From Gaiellasilicea sp963802765 (lineage in GTDB: Bacteria; Actinomycetota; Thermoleophilia; Gaiellales; Gaiellaceae): DNA of 64,000 bases. The notes under the pieces are model-generated. The model was not told where the DNA came from. It searched no databases and worked only from the letters and a program-made list of their open reading frames with translations. The translations under genes and the position numbers were made by a program. Below, piece after piece: positions 7,909-16,691 of the stretch. Within the stretch, counting starts at the first letter, position 1. Each line of letters starts with the position of its first letter. Where the stretch lies: contig CAWDJZ010000007.1 of the NCBI GenBank assembly GCA_963802765.1, positions 682,001 through 746,000 on the forward strand, in the 5' to 3' direction.

Positions 7909-8637
7909 CTAGCGGTTGTGGTTCACGACCTCGACGTTGTTGCCGTCGGGGTCGAGCACGAAGGCGCCGTAGTAGCCCTCGTGGTAGATCGGCCGCTCGC
8001 CCGGCGCGCCGTTGTCGCGGTAGCCGGCGGCCGTCGCCTCGCGGTGGAACCGGTCCACGGTCTCGTTGTCGTCTGCGGCGAACGCGATGTGCACGTTCTC
8101 GGACGGCGCGTCGCCGCCGACGACGGAGAAGGAGCCGCTGACGCACGCGAACTGCGTCCGCCCGGGACTCTCACTGCCGACGCGGAATCCGGCTGCGGGC
8201 CCGACCGTCTCGTAGAAGCGCGTCGACGCCTCGAGGTCGGTCACGCGAACCCAGAGGTGGTCGATGCTGCCTCGGTTCTGGGCCGAGCCGTGGTGCACGG
8301 CCTCGGCGCTGTTGCCGTCCGGATCGAGCAGGAAGGCGCCGTAGTAGTCCTCGCTGTACTGCGGGCGCGGCCCCGGCGCCCCGTCGTCCGTGTAACCCGC
8401 CGCGACGCCGACCCGCCAGAACTCGTCCACGTGTGCCCGCGACGGCGCCGCGAAGCCGATGTGCAGCCTTCGCGTGGGCGGATTCCCTGCGTTTGCCTGC
8501 GCGAGCGAGAAGTCGTTCCACTCCGTGAAGTCGTCGTCCTTGTGCGTCTGCTCGATCCCGAGCGTGCGCAACACGGTCTCGTAGAACTGCTCCGAGGTCG
8601 AACGGTCTGAAGCCCTGATCGTGACGTGGTCGAACAC
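7909..8637 (-). CDS. Double VOC-domain (glyoxalase-like) protein
   Basis: This 242-residue protein is two tandem VOC domains. Domain 1 runs from MFDHVTIRASDRSTSEQFY to about residue 115 (YYGAFLLDPDGNSAEAVHH); domain 2 runs from IDHLWVRVTDLEASTRFY to the end (YYGAFVLDPDGNNVEVVNH). Each ends with the same GAF-LDPDGN motif whose acidic residue commonly binds metal. The two halves are clearly related to each other, showing an internal duplication. The GTG start is used because the domain begins at once. Function unknown; substrate could be any small aromatic or dicarbonyl compound. No operon partner. Confidence 0.82.
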   Translation of the reverse strand: MFDHVTIRASDRSTSEQFYETVLRTLGIEQTHKDDDFTEWNDFSLAQANAGNPPTRRLHIGFAAPSRAHVDEFWRVGVAAGYTDDGAPGPRPQYSEDYYGAFLLDPDGNSAEAVHHGSAQNRGSIDHLWVRVTDLEASTRFYETVGPAAGFRVGSESPGRTQFACVSGSFSVVGGDAPSENVHIAFAADDNETVDRFHREATAAGYRDNGAPGERPIYHEGYYGAFVLDPDGNNVEVVNHNR

Positions 8638-8736
8638 GGCTCGACCATACCCCCGCGGGAGAAGGCCCGAACGTGGCGAGAGTGCACGAGGGCACGCAGG
8701 CGATGCCGCTGGGCGAGGAGGGAGGAGAGACGCGGA

Positions 8737-8754
8737 GCCCGGCCGGAGCCGGGC
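8737..8754 (-). terminator. GC hairpin after the small membrane-protein gene
   Basis: A perfect 7-bp stem GCCCGGC/GCCGGGC with a CGGA loop lies 10 bp past the minus-strand stop at 8764. It has no U-tract, so it is a probable but not certain terminator. Confidence 0.4.
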
Positions 8755-8763
8755 CCCACGCTG

Positions 8764-9000
8764 TCAGAGGTCGTTCGACGTGCCTTCCTCGAACGGGCAG
8801 TCGTGGTCGCCGCCGGACTTGCCGGCGTACCCACTCTGGTCGCTCGAGGATTGGGCCGGAGCCGCCGGGGCCTTGGCCGGCTTCGCAGCCGAGCTCGAGC
8901 CGCCGGCGAGCGCCATCGTCGCCCAGACCGCGGCCAGCAGGAGGACTCCCGCAAGCGCGACGAGGAGCGGTGCCCGACGTGTCGTGCGTGCCTCTTCCAT
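8764..9000 (-). CDS. Small membrane-anchored protein of unknown function
   Basis: This 78-residue protein has a short basic N-terminus (MEEARTTRRAP), one transmembrane helix (LLVALAGVLLLAAVWATMALA) and an extracytoplasmic low-complexity Ser/Ala/Pro/Lys tail ending GGDHDCPFEEGTSNDL. A GGAAGGAGG ribosome-binding site lies directly before the ATG, so it is very likely translated. The single Cys and the DHDCPFEEG segment near the C-terminus could bind metal, but there is no recognised domain. It is transcribed divergently from the cyclic-nucleotide-binding gene. Confidence 0.65.
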   Translation of the reverse strand: MEEARTTRRAPLLVALAGVLLLAAVWATMALAGGSSSAAKPAKAPAAPAQSSSDQSGYAGKSGGDHDCPFEEGTSNDL

Positions 9001-9093
9001 GGGCCTCCTTCCGTTCGGGTGCCCACGGGTAGTCAAGCACGGCCCGGTCAAGGGCGAGTCAAGACACTCATTTCGTGCTTGCCGCTCCGTGAT

Positions 9094-9528
9094 ATGAACT
9101 CCGCCGTGAGCGAAGCAGTCGACCCTGGGCACCTGCGCGAGATCCCGCTCTTCGCCGGTCTCGAGGACGAGGCGCTCGCCCGGGTCGCCGGGATCGCGGC
9201 CGAGCTCGAGTGTCCGGCGGGCATGGTGCTCATTCAGGCGGACGACGTCGGCTCCGGGATGTACGTCGTCGAGGCGGGAACGGTCGTCGTCGAGGCCCGC
9301 GGCGGGTTCCGGGCCGAGCTCGGGCCGGGCGAGTTCGTCGGCGAGCTGAGCCTGCTCGTGCCCGACGCGCACCGGACCGCGAACGTGCGCGCGCTGACGG
9401 ACGTCCGGTGTCTCGCGATCGGCCGGCAGGAGTTCGCGGAGCTGCTCGAGCACGAGCCTCGCATCGCCCTGGCGATGCTCCCGGTGCTCGCCCGTCGGCT
9501 GGTGGAGGCGATGAAGCTCGCGCGCTAA
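9094..9528 (+). CDS. Cyclic nucleotide-binding domain protein (no DNA-binding domain)
   Basis: This 144-residue protein is a single Crp/cNMP-binding domain: LREIPLFAGLEDEALARVAG at the N-terminus, then YVVEAGTVVVEARGG, then the phosphate-binding cassette PGEFVGELSLL followed by RTANVRAL, and a C-helix QEFAELLEHEPRIA. No helix-turn-helix follows, so it is not a Crp-type transcription factor by itself and probably works as a sensor or partner protein. Start could be ATG 9094 or GTG 9106 (SEAVDPG). It ends convergently against yqgE. Confidence 0.82.
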   Translation: MNSAVSEAVDPGHLREIPLFAGLEDEALARVAGIAAELECPAGMVLIQADDVGSGMYVVEAGTVVVEARGGFRAELGPGEFVGELSLLVPDAHRTANVRALTDVRCLAIGRQEFAELLEHEPRIALAMLPVLARRLVEAMKLAR

Positions 9529-9558
9529 CCCGCCGCGCGCGTGGCCCGGAGGTAGTCG

Positions 9559-10090
9559 TCAGTTCAACGACGGGATCCGGCGGCATCAGCGAGAGGAGGG
9601 CGTACGGGCCGCCCTGGCGGCGCAGGACCGCGCTCCAGAGCCCGTCCGGGTCGTCGCTGAAGAGGTCGTCCGGCTCGGCCGGCAGGACGAGCCACGACTC
9701 CTCCTCCAGCTCCGCCTCGAGCTGGCCCGCGCTCCACCCCGCGTAGCCGACGAAGACCCGCCCGCGTACGACCGGGACGTCCGGCTCCTGGACGAAGCCG
9801 ACGGTGTCGAAGAGCAGCTCCGAGGCATCGTCGGGGTCGTCGAGCTCGGCGACCGCGAGCACCGACTCGAGCGCGACGGGCCCGCCGACGTAGACCGGCT
9901 CGGCGTCGCCTGCGAGCGAGGCCAGCTCCGGCAGCGCGGCGCCCACCGGGGTATCGGTCGGCCGGTTGAGGACGAGGCCCATCGCGCCTTCGTCGCCGTG
10001 CTCGGCGACGAGCACGACCGTGCGGTGGAAGTTGGGGTCGCGCAGGATCGGCGCCGCCACCAGCAGCTGCCCGCGCAGCGACTCGCTCAT
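9559..10090 (-). CDS. yqgE: YqgE/AlgH family protein (frameshifted at the last codons)
   Basis: The protein starts MSESLRGQLLVAAPILRDPNF and contains GLVLNRPTD, VYVGGPVALES and the C-terminal GGPYALLSLMPPDP, all hallmark YqgE/AlgH segments (DUF179, role unknown). As written, the frame misses its stop and runs on antisense through the neighbouring gene to 9230. Removing one G from CGGG at 9571-9574 gives the usual family ending PDPSLN and a TGA at 9559-9561, for 176 residues. This is one of 18 single-base insertions in the window. It lies 9 bp after trpA and may be the last gene of the trp operon. Confidence 0.88.
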
Positions 10091-10099
10091 GCCTGAAAC

Positions 10100-10804
10100 C
10101 TAAACAGTGTCGAGCGCGGCCCGCAGGGAGCCGACGTAGCTGCGAAGCGCCGCCGGGCCGTCCTCGGCGACCTCGAGCGCGCGGGAGCCGACCACGATCC
10201 CGTCCGTCAGCTCGGCTGCCGCGCGGGCGTCCTCGGCGCTCGAGATCCCAAAGCCGGCGTAGAGCGGCACGCCCGGTGCGGCCGCGCGGGCGCGGGTCGC
10301 GAGGCCGGCGAGTGCGGCAGAGAGGCCGGAGCGCGCTCCGGTGGTGCCGGTGAGCGTGACCAGGTAGAGCCAGCCGTCCGTCTGGCCCGCGGCGAGCCGG
10401 ATCCGCTCGTCCGTCGACGTGGGTGCGACGAGCTGGACGCGGCGTAGCTCGGGCTTCTCGCCCGCCGGGAGGTCGGCGACGATCATGGTCGTGGCTCCGG
10501 CGGCACGCGCGTCCGCCGCGAAGCGCTCCCAGCCGTAGGCTTCGAGCAGCGCGGAGTAGGTCATCGGCACGAGCGGCACGTCGACGCGAGCCCGCACGTT
10601 CGCGAGACACTCGAGGCAGGCCTGCGTGCGCATCCCTCTCGCGAGCGCCCGCTCCGCGGCCGCGCGGATCACGGGGCCGTCTGCGAGCGGATCGGAGAAG
10701 GGGAAGCCGAGCTCGACGAGGTCCGCGCCGCCCTCGACTGCCGCCTCGGCCAGCTCGGGCGTGTCCGGGTCGGACATCAGGTAGATCGCGAGTGTCTTGC
10801 TCAC
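10100..10804 (-). CDS. trpA: Tryptophan synthase alpha chain
   Basis: This 234-residue TIM barrel cleaves indole-3-glycerol phosphate to indole and glyceraldehyde 3-phosphate. The family signature is intact: VELGFPFSDPLADGP (catalytic Glu and Asp), then MTYSALLEAYG, VADLP and the phosphate-binding YAGFGISS and VGSRALE. It is shorter at the N-terminus than the usual ~265 residues. GTG 10804 overlaps the stop of the upstream methyltransferase gene (GTGA), so it is translationally coupled. It is separated from trpB by that methyltransferase. Confidence 0.92.
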   Translation of the reverse strand: MSKTLAIYLMSDPDTPELAEAAVEGGADLVELGFPFSDPLADGPVIRAAAERALARGMRTQACLECLANVRARVDVPLVPMTYSALLEAYGWERFAADARAAGATTMIVADLPAGEKPELRRVQLVAPTSTDERIRLAAGQTDGWLYLVTLTGTTGARSGLSAALAGLATRARAAAPGVPLYAGFGISSAEDARAAAELTDGIVVGSRALEVAEDGPAALRSYVGSLRAALDTV

Positions 10805-11613
10805 GGCTTGCGGAGGACCGCGAGGATGTGCTGTCCGCAGGAGACCGCGCCTGGCTCCGAGGCGAGGTGCCGCTCCACGTGGACGATGAACTCCTGCAGC
10901 TCGGGCTCGGGCGGGTAGAGCGCCGGAAAGAGCCCGGCCGCCGAGACCGCGACGACCTCGCCGTGCCGCGACAGGAGTGCATCGAGCTCGTCCGAGCGGA
11001 AGAGCTTCATCGGCAGGTGCCCGTAACCCTCGCCCTGCGGCAGGACGCCGGTGCGTAGGATCGCGTCGTTCGGCCCGGTACCGTCGCGGCGCACGAGGTC
11101 GAGCAGCTGCGGTGCAAAGTGCATGACCGCGCCGACCAGCGACATGACCGAGACGAGAACGTGTCCGCCCGGCCGGACGACGCGGACGAGCTCGGCGACT
11201 CCGAGCTCGGCGCGGTCGAGCACGTAGCTGAGCGGCCCGCCGAAGCAGACGGCCGCGTCGAAGCTCGCGTCGTCGAAGCGCGAGAGGTCGGTCACGTCGG
11301 CGAGCACGCGCTCCGCGACGCCGGGCTCGAGCCCCGCTTCCGCCACCTTCGCCCGGTTCAGCTCGAGCTGCTTCGGTGACAGATCGGCGACGACGACCTC
11401 GGCGCCGAGCCGAGCCAGCTCGATCGTGAAGCGGCCAGGCCCGGCGCCGACGTCGAGCACACGGTCGCCGGGCGCGACGAAGCGCCGCAGGTGGTCGAGG
11501 TGGACGTCGAGGCTTTGCGGGGGAGTGCGGCCGTCGGCGAACCGAAGCCACTCCCGCTCGCCGAGCTCGTCGAAGAACGCCGCCGTGTGCGCCGGCTCGT
11601 AGTCGTCCTTCAT
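10801..11613 (-). CDS. Class I SAM-dependent methyltransferase inside the trp operon
   Basis: This 270-residue Rossmann-fold methyltransferase has motif I VLDVGAGPGRFTIELA (~residues 52-67), an acidic motif II VVVADLSPKQL, and post-motif segments FDAAVCFGGPLSYVLD and VRPGGHVLVSVMSL. The C-terminal half (QGEGYGHLPMKLF and beyond) resembles small-molecule methyltransferases of the Methyltransf_11/25 group. Its start overlaps the trpB stop (ATGA) and its stop overlaps the trpA start (GTGA), so it is firmly embedded between them. Neither the substrate nor a link to tryptophan is evident. Confidence 0.82.
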   Translation of the reverse strand: MKDDYEPAHTAAFFDELGEREWLRFADGRTPPQSLDVHLDHLRRFVAPGDRVLDVGAGPGRFTIELARLGAEVVVADLSPKQLELNRAKVAEAGLEPGVAERVLADVTDLSRFDDASFDAAVCFGGPLSYVLDRAELGVAELVRVVRPGGHVLVSVMSLVGAVMHFAPQLLDLVRRDGTGPNDAILRTGVLPQGEGYGHLPMKLFRSDELDALLSRHGEVVAVSAAGLFPALYPPEPELQEFIVHVERHLASEPGAVSCGQHILAVLRKP

Positions 11614-12722
11614 CGCGCCAGCACTTCGGCGAGGTCCTTGTCGCCGCGGCCGGAGAGGCAGACGACGACGAGCTCCGCGCCGAGCTCGTCGACGCGGGCG
11701 AGCGCGTGCGCAGGCTCGAGCGCGGGGATGATCCCCTCGGTTCGGGTCAGCCGGCGGAACGCGTCGAGTGCCTCCTCGTCGGTGGCGCCGACGTAGCGGG
11801 CGCGGCCGGAGTCGCGCAGGTAGGCGTGCTCGGGCCCCACGCCTGGATAGTCGAGGCCCGCCGAGATCGAGTGCGCGTCCACGATCTGACCGTCCTCGTC
11901 CGCGAGTACCGACGACCGCGAGCCGTGGAGGACCGCCGCGCGACCGCTGCCGAGGCTCGCCGCGCCCGCCGCCTCGACGCCGATCAGCTCGACTTCGGCG
12001 TCGTCCACGAAGCCGGCGAACATGCCGATCGCGTTCGAGCCGCCGCCGACGCACGCGATCACGGCTTCGGGCAGGCGGCCCTCGACCTCGAGCACCTGGC
12101 GTCGCGTCTCGCGGCCGATCACCGCCTGGAGCTCCCGCACGATCGCCGGATACGGCGCCGGGCCGACGCAGGAGCCGATCAGGTAGTGCGTGGTCTCGAC
12201 GTTCGTGATCCAGTCGCGGATCGCCTCGCTCGTTGCCTCTTTCAGCGTCCTCGTCCCGAACTCGACGGGACGCACCTCGGCGCCGAGCAGGCCCATGCGC
12301 TCGACGTTCGGCTTCTGGCGCCGCATGTCCTCGACGCCCATGTAGACGACGCACTCGAGCCCGAACCGCGCGCACACGGTCGCCGTCGCGACGCCGTGCT
12401 GTCCCGCGCCCGTCTCGGCGACGATCCGCCGCTTGCCGAGGCGCTGCGCCAGCACGGCCTGGCCGAGCGCGTTGTTCAGCTTGTGCGCGCCCGTGTGCAG
12501 GAGGTCCTCCCGTTTCAGATAGAGCCGCTTGTCGGGCGCGAAGCGCTCGGCCCTGGTGAGCGGCGTCGGCCGGCCGGCATAGGTCGCGCCGAGCTCGTCC
12601 AGCTCCGCACGAAAGGAGTCGTCGGCGAGCGCCTCCTCCCATGCGGCCGTCAGCTCGTCGAGACCCGGGATCAGCGTCTCGGGCACGTACCTGCCGCCAT
12701 AAGGGCCGTACGTCTCAAGCAT
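11610..12722 (-). CDS. trpB: Tryptophan synthase beta chain
   Basis: This 370-residue PLP enzyme joins indole and serine to make tryptophan. It has the N-terminal YGPYGGRYVPETL, the PLP lysine in HTGAHKLNN (Lys81), AETGAGQHGVATA, the phosphate-binding CVGGGSNAIG, and SISAGLDYPGVGPEH. It is slightly shorter at the C-terminus than most TrpB (~400) but ends normally with SGRGDKDL. ATG 12722 overlaps the trpCF stop by 8 bp. It belongs to the TrpB1 (operon, alpha-dependent) type. Confidence 0.95.
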   Translation of the reverse strand: MLETYGPYGGRYVPETLIPGLDELTAAWEEALADDSFRAELDELGATYAGRPTPLTRAERFAPDKRLYLKREDLLHTGAHKLNNALGQAVLAQRLGKRRIVAETGAGQHGVATATVCARFGLECVVYMGVEDMRRQKPNVERMGLLGAEVRPVEFGTRTLKEATSEAIRDWITNVETTHYLIGSCVGPAPYPAIVRELQAVIGRETRRQVLEVEGRLPEAVIACVGGGSNAIGMFAGFVDDAEVELIGVEAAGAASLGSGRAAVLHGSRSSVLADEDGQIVDAHSISAGLDYPGVGPEHAYLRDSGRARYVGATDEEALDAFRRLTRTEGIIPALEPAHALARVDELGAELVVVCLSGRGDKDLAEVLAR

Positions 12723-13884
12723 GACGCGCTGCCTCCACGTAGGCGCGCACCTTGCCCGCGTCCTTGATCCCCGGTGCGGACTCGAGCCTCGAGCTCGCGT
12801 CGACGGCCCATGGGCGCACATGTGCAATAGCGGCCGCGACATTGTCCGCCGCCAGCTTTCCGGCGAGCACGATCCGCCCCTGCTCGGAGGCGGCGCGGTC
12901 CCAGTGGCCGGGATCGTCTGCCCGCCAGGGGAGGTCGAGCACGCGCGCGACTTGCTCGCCGTCGCGCAGAAGCACACCGTCACGTCCACGGACGGCACCG
13001 TCGGCGCGCTCGTGCACCTGGTCGAGCGCCGCGTCGGTCGCTCCCGCCTCGCCGACCCAGACGGCGACGGCGAGCAGCTCGTCGGGAACGGGCAGGACGC
13101 TCTCGGCGGCACGCGGGCTCTCCGGCGCGAGGACGAAGCCGGCCAGGTCGGCGCCCGCTTCCGCCGCGACCTCCACGTCCTCCTCGCGCGTCAGTCCGCA
13201 CACCTTCACGAGCGGCCGCGCGAGCAGCTCGCGCAGCTTGCCGGCCGGGTCGGGCGCCTGCATCAGCGCGGAGCCGACGAGGATCGCATCAGCACCGGCG
13301 AGCTCGGCGGCGGCGCCCTGCGCACGCGTTCGGATCCCGCTCTCTGCGACGACGACCGGGGCATGTGAGAGCTCGGTGCTCTTCGCAACGAGGGCGAGCT
13401 GGGCCCCGCGGTCGATCGCGAAGGTGGCGAGGTCGCGGGCGTTGATGCCGATCACCGGCGCTGCGAGCGCCGCTGCGCGCGCCAGCTCCTCGGCGTCGTG
13501 TGCCTCGACGAGCGTGTCGAGGCCGAGCTCTTCCGCGACGCCCATCAGCCTGCGGATCGGCCCGTCGTCGAGGTCGCGGAGCAGGAGCAGGATTGCGTCG
13601 GCGCCTGCGTCCTTCGCCGTCCGCAGGTGCTCGTCGGTCGAGAAGAAGCCCTTCGCCAGGAGGGGCGCTTCCGTCGCGGCGCGCGCGGCTCGGAGGTCGT
13701 CCCAGTCGCCGCCGAAGCGCTCGTCGACGAGGACCGAGACGGCCGCCGCACCGGCTTGCGCGTACGCGGCCGCGATCGGGCCGGGCTCGGCGCCGGGGCG
13801 GATGTCGCCGAGGGACGGCGAGCGGCGCTTGATCTCGGCGATCGCCCCGAGGCCCGGCGCGGCGAGGGCGTCCTTAAACCGCAT
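12715..13884 (-). CDS. trpC: Bifunctional indole-3-glycerol-phosphate synthase / phosphoribosylanthranilate isomerase (TrpC-TrpF fusion)
   Basis: This 389-residue fusion has TrpC at residues ~1-215: IAEIKRRSPS, LLAKGFF (catalytic Lys), LVEAHD (Glu), GINARDL (Asn, Arg), VAESGI. TrpF follows at ~220-389: VKVCGLT with the catalytic Cys, AGFVLAPESPR, and AVDASSRLE followed by PGIKDAGKVRAY, where the catalytic Asp lies. The link between them is short. Such fusions are typical of gammaproteobacteria. Mycobacterium and Streptomyces lack TrpF and use the dual-substrate PriA, so a dedicated fused TrpF is notable here. ATG 13884 overlaps trpD by 11 bp. Confidence 0.92.
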   Translation of the reverse strand: MRFKDALAAPGLGAIAEIKRRSPSLGDIRPGAEPGPIAAAYAQAGAAAVSVLVDERFGGDWDDLRAARAATEAPLLAKGFFSTDEHLRTAKDAGADAILLLLRDLDDGPIRRLMGVAEELGLDTLVEAHDAEELARAAALAAPVIGINARDLATFAIDRGAQLALVAKSTELSHAPVVVAESGIRTRAQGAAAELAGADAILVGSALMQAPDPAGKLRELLARPLVKVCGLTREEDVEVAAEAGADLAGFVLAPESPRAAESVLPVPDELLAVAVWVGEAGATDAALDQVHERADGAVRGRDGVLLRDGEQVARVLDLPWRADDPGHWDRAASEQGRIVLAGKLAADNVAAAIAHVRPWAVDASSRLESAPGIKDAGKVRAYVEAARHA

Positions 13885-14887
13885 TGCTGAACCTCGCCAG
13901 CTCGTCCAGTCGGGCGGCCGCCTCCCCGGAGTCCACTGCGCGCCGGGCAAGCGCGAGCCCCTCCCGCAGGTCCTCGGCATGGCCGGCTGCGGCGATCGCG
14001 CCGGCCGCGTTCAGGAGGATCGCGTCGCGGCGCGCGCCGGGGGCGCCGGCGAAGACTTCACGGATCGCCGCGGCGTTCTCGGCCGGCGTGCCGCCGCGGA
14101 GCTCGTCCGGGTCGCCGCGCTCGATCCCTAGCTCGACCGGGTCGATCACCCGTTCGCGCACCTCACCGTTCACCACCTCGCAGACGTCGTTGGGCCCGGC
14201 CGGTGAGAGCTCGTCGATCCCGTGTGCGCCGTGCACGACGAAGGCGCGGCTGGCCCCGAGCTGCGCCAGCACGTCCGCGATCGTACGGACGAGCGGCCGC
14301 GAATAGACGCCGATCACCTGGGCGCGTGCGCCCGCCGGGTTCGTGAGCGGGCCGAGCACGTTGAACACGGTACGCGTGGCGAGCTCGCGCCGCACCGGGG
14401 CGGCGTGGCGCATCGCGGGATGGTGCGCCGGAGCGAACATGAAGCCGAACCCCAGCTCGTCGATCGACCGCGCGATCCGCTCGGGCGGCTGCTCGAGCCC
14501 GAAGCCGAGCGCCTCCAGGACGTCCGCGGAGCCGCAGGCGGAGGAGACGGCGCGGTTGCCGTGCTTCGCTACGCCTGCGCCCGCCGCCGCCGCGACGATC
14601 GCGGCGGCGGTCGAGATGTTGATCGTGCGCGCGCCGTCGCCGCCGGTTCCCGCCGTGTCGACGAGGTCGGTTCGGTCCGGCTGGACCGGGAGGACGTGCT
14701 CGCGCATTGCCTCGGCACAGCCGGCGATCTCGTCGGCCGTCTCGCCCTTGAGACGCAACGCGACGAGGAAGCCGCCGATCTGGGCCTGGGTCGCTTCGCC
14801 CCGCATGATCTCGGCCATCACCTCCCGGGCCCGGTCACGGCCGAGGTCACGGCCGTCGAGGAGATCGCCGAGGGCCGCCTGGATCAC
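13874..14887 (-). CDS. trpD: Anthranilate phosphoribosyltransferase
   Basis: This 337-residue enzyme transfers phosphoribose from PRPP to anthranilate. Motifs visible are GEATQAQIGGFLVALRLKGET in the N-terminal helical domain (abridged), DTAGTGGDGARTINIST (PRPP-binding GTGGD), KHGNRAVSSACGSADVLE and NVLGPLTNPAGA. Length and order are normal. GTG 14887 overlaps the trpG stop as GTGA, so translation is coupled. Confidence 0.95.
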   Translation of the reverse strand: MIQAALGDLLDGRDLGRDRAREVMAEIMRGEATQAQIGGFLVALRLKGETADEIAGCAEAMREHVLPVQPDRTDLVDTAGTGGDGARTINISTAAAIVAAAAGAGVAKHGNRAVSSACGSADVLEALGFGLEQPPERIARSIDELGFGFMFAPAHHPAMRHAAPVRRELATRTVFNVLGPLTNPAGARAQVIGVYSRPLVRTIADVLAQLGASRAFVVHGAHGIDELSPAGPNDVCEVVNGEVRERVIDPVELGIERGDPDELRGGTPAENAAAIREVFAGAPGARRDAILLNAAGAIAAAGHAEDLREGLALARRAVDSGEAAARLDELARFSNAV

Positions 14888-15444
14888 GTGCCCTCGAGGA
14901 AGTTACGGCCGAGCTCTGGGCCGAGCGGCGTGAGCACGCTCTCGGGGTGGAACTGGACGCCCTCGATCGGCAGCTCGCGGTGCCGCACGCCCATCACCTC
15001 GCCGTCGGCGGTGCGGGCGGTCACGTCGAGCTCGTCGGGTACACGGACCGCGGCGAGCGAGTGGTAGCGGCCTGCGTCGATCGTCGGCGGGAGTCCGGCG
15101 AAAACTCCCTTCCCGTCGTGCTCGACCTGCGACGTCTTCCCGTGCAGGAGCGCCCGCGCCTGGCCGACCTCGCCGCCGAACGCCTCCACGATCGCCTGGT
15201 GGCCGAGGCAGACGCCCAGGGTCGGCACGTGCGGGCCGAGCCGCCGGATCAGCTCCACCGAGACGCCCGCGTCGGCGGGGCGGCCCGGACCGGGGGAGAC
15301 GACCAGGTGGGACGGCGCGAGGGCCTCGGCCTCCTCGACGGTGATCGCGTCGTTCCGGTAGACGGCGACCTCGGCCCCGAGCTCCTGGAAGAGGTGCACG
15401 AGGTTGTAGGTGAAGCTGTCGTAGTTGTCGAGCATGAGGAGCAT
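14884..15444 (-). CDS. trpG: Anthranilate synthase component II (glutamine amidotransferase)
   Basis: This 186-residue class I amidotransferase supplies ammonia to TrpE. N-terminal MLDNYDSFTYNLVHLFQELG, oxyanion-hole SPGPGRPADAG, nucleophile in GVCLGHQAI, and the His/Glu pair in EGVQFHPESVLTP are all present. The first ATG (15444) overlaps the trpE stop by one base; a second ATG nine bases later is also possible. In some actinobacteria the same subunit also serves PabB for folate synthesis. Confidence 0.94.
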   Translation of the reverse strand: MLLMLDNYDSFTYNLVHLFQELGAEVAVYRNDAITVEEAEALAPSHLVVSPGPGRPADAGVSVELIRRLGPHVPTLGVCLGHQAIVEAFGGEVGQARALLHGKTSQVEHDGKGVFAGLPPTIDAGRYHSLAAVRVPDELDVTARTADGEVMGVRHRELPIEGVQFHPESVLTPLGPELGRNFLEGT

Positions 15445-16691
15445 CAGAGGCCTCTCTCCGCCAGGTCGATCGCGGCCTCGAGCGCGGCGAGCTTGGCGAG
15501 GCACTCGCGGTGCTCGGAAGCCGGATCCGAGTCTGCCACGATCCCCGCTCCGGCCTGCAGGCGCGCCACGCCGTCCTGGAGCGCGATCGTGCGGATCGCG
15601 ATGCACGTGTCCATCGTCGGAGCCGCGTCGGGGCTGCCCGGAAGCGCGTAGCCGACCGCGCCCGCGTACGAGCCGCGGCGGTAGCCCTCGAGCTCGGAGA
15701 CGATCTGCATCGCGCGCACCTTCGGCGCGCCCGAGACCGTGCCCGCGGGGAAGCACCGGCGCAGCAGCTCGAAGGGCGTCACGTCCTCGCGCAGCGCGCC
15801 GGTCACCTCGGAGACGAGGTGGGTGACGTGCGAGAAGCGCTCCGGCTCGAGAAAGCGCGCGACGCGGACGGTGCCCGGCTCGCACGCGCGCGAGAGGTCG
15901 TTCCGGCCGAGGTCGACGAGCATCACGTGCTCGGCCCGGTCCTTCTCGGAGGCGAGCAGGCGTTCCGCGTCGCCGGCGCCCGGCTCGGTCGTGCCGGCGA
16001 TCGGGTTCAGGCTCGCGGTGCCGTCCTCGCATTTGACGAGCGTCTCAGGTGAGGAGCCGATCAAGGCGAGCGAGCCGAGCTCGAGCAGGAAGAGGTACGG
16101 CGAGGGATTGACGCGGCGCAGCGCCCGGTAGAGCTCGACCGCGGAGGCGGTCGTGGGCCGCTCGGCCCGCTGTGAGAGGACGACCTGGTACGCGTCGCCG
16201 GCGCGAATGAGCTCCTTGATCCGGCGCACGCCGTCCTCGTAGACCGCCTGGGCGGGGTAGCGGCGAACCGCGCCGCCGGGCGACGCCTTGTGTTTCTGAA
16301 CCACAAGGTCGGCTTCGAGCGCGGCGCCGATCGCGCCCGGATCGCCGGCGAGCACCTCGGCGGTGCCGCCTCCGTGGTCGAAGCGGACGAGCGTCTCGGC
16401 GACGACGAACCGGCTCTCCGGCACGTCCGGGCCCTCGGCGGGAAGCGGGACGGTCGGCTCGAGCCGCGCGACGTGGTCGTAGGCGAGGTAGCCGACCACC
16501 GGCGCGTCGAGACGCTCCGCCTCGTCGAACGTGACGAGCCGTGAGCCCGAGCCGACGAACGAGTGCCGTCCCAGGCGGCCCTGCTCGACCGACTCGAGCA
16601 GGAAGCTCGCTCCGGCGCCCTCCCGCAGGCGGAGGTAGGCGCCGAGCGGCGTGAGCAGGTCGGTCGAGATCTGCGCGGCAGGCATCGCCAT
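15444..16691 (-). CDS. trpE: Anthranilate synthase component I
   Basis: This 415-residue chorismate-utilising enzyme is shorter than typical TrpE (~500) because the N-terminal domain is reduced. The catalytic C-terminal domain is complete: AGDAYQVVLSQRAERP, LALIGSSPETLVK, NPIAGTTEPG, HVMLVDLGRNDLSR, FPAGTVSGAPKVRAMQI and GAGIVADSDPASE. First gene of the trp operon. The start (ATG 16691 or ATG 16685) is only 14-20 bp from the divergent M42 peptidase start, so there is no space for a leader-peptide attenuator. PabB is the main alternative, but the operon settles it. Confidence 0.92.
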   Translation of the reverse strand: MAMPAAQISTDLLTPLGAYLRLREGAGASFLLESVEQGRLGRHSFVGSGSRLVTFDEAERLDAPVVGYLAYDHVARLEPTVPLPAEGPDVPESRFVVAETLVRFDHGGGTAEVLAGDPGAIGAALEADLVVQKHKASPGGAVRRYPAQAVYEDGVRRIKELIRAGDAYQVVLSQRAERPTTASAVELYRALRRVNPSPYLFLLELGSLALIGSSPETLVKCEDGTASLNPIAGTTEPGAGDAERLLASEKDRAEHVMLVDLGRNDLSRACEPGTVRVARFLEPERFSHVTHLVSEVTGALREDVTPFELLRRCFPAGTVSGAPKVRAMQIVSELEGYRRGSYAGAVGYALPGSPDAAPTMDTCIAIRTIALQDGVARLQAGAGIVADSDPASEHRECLAKLAALEAAIDLAERGL

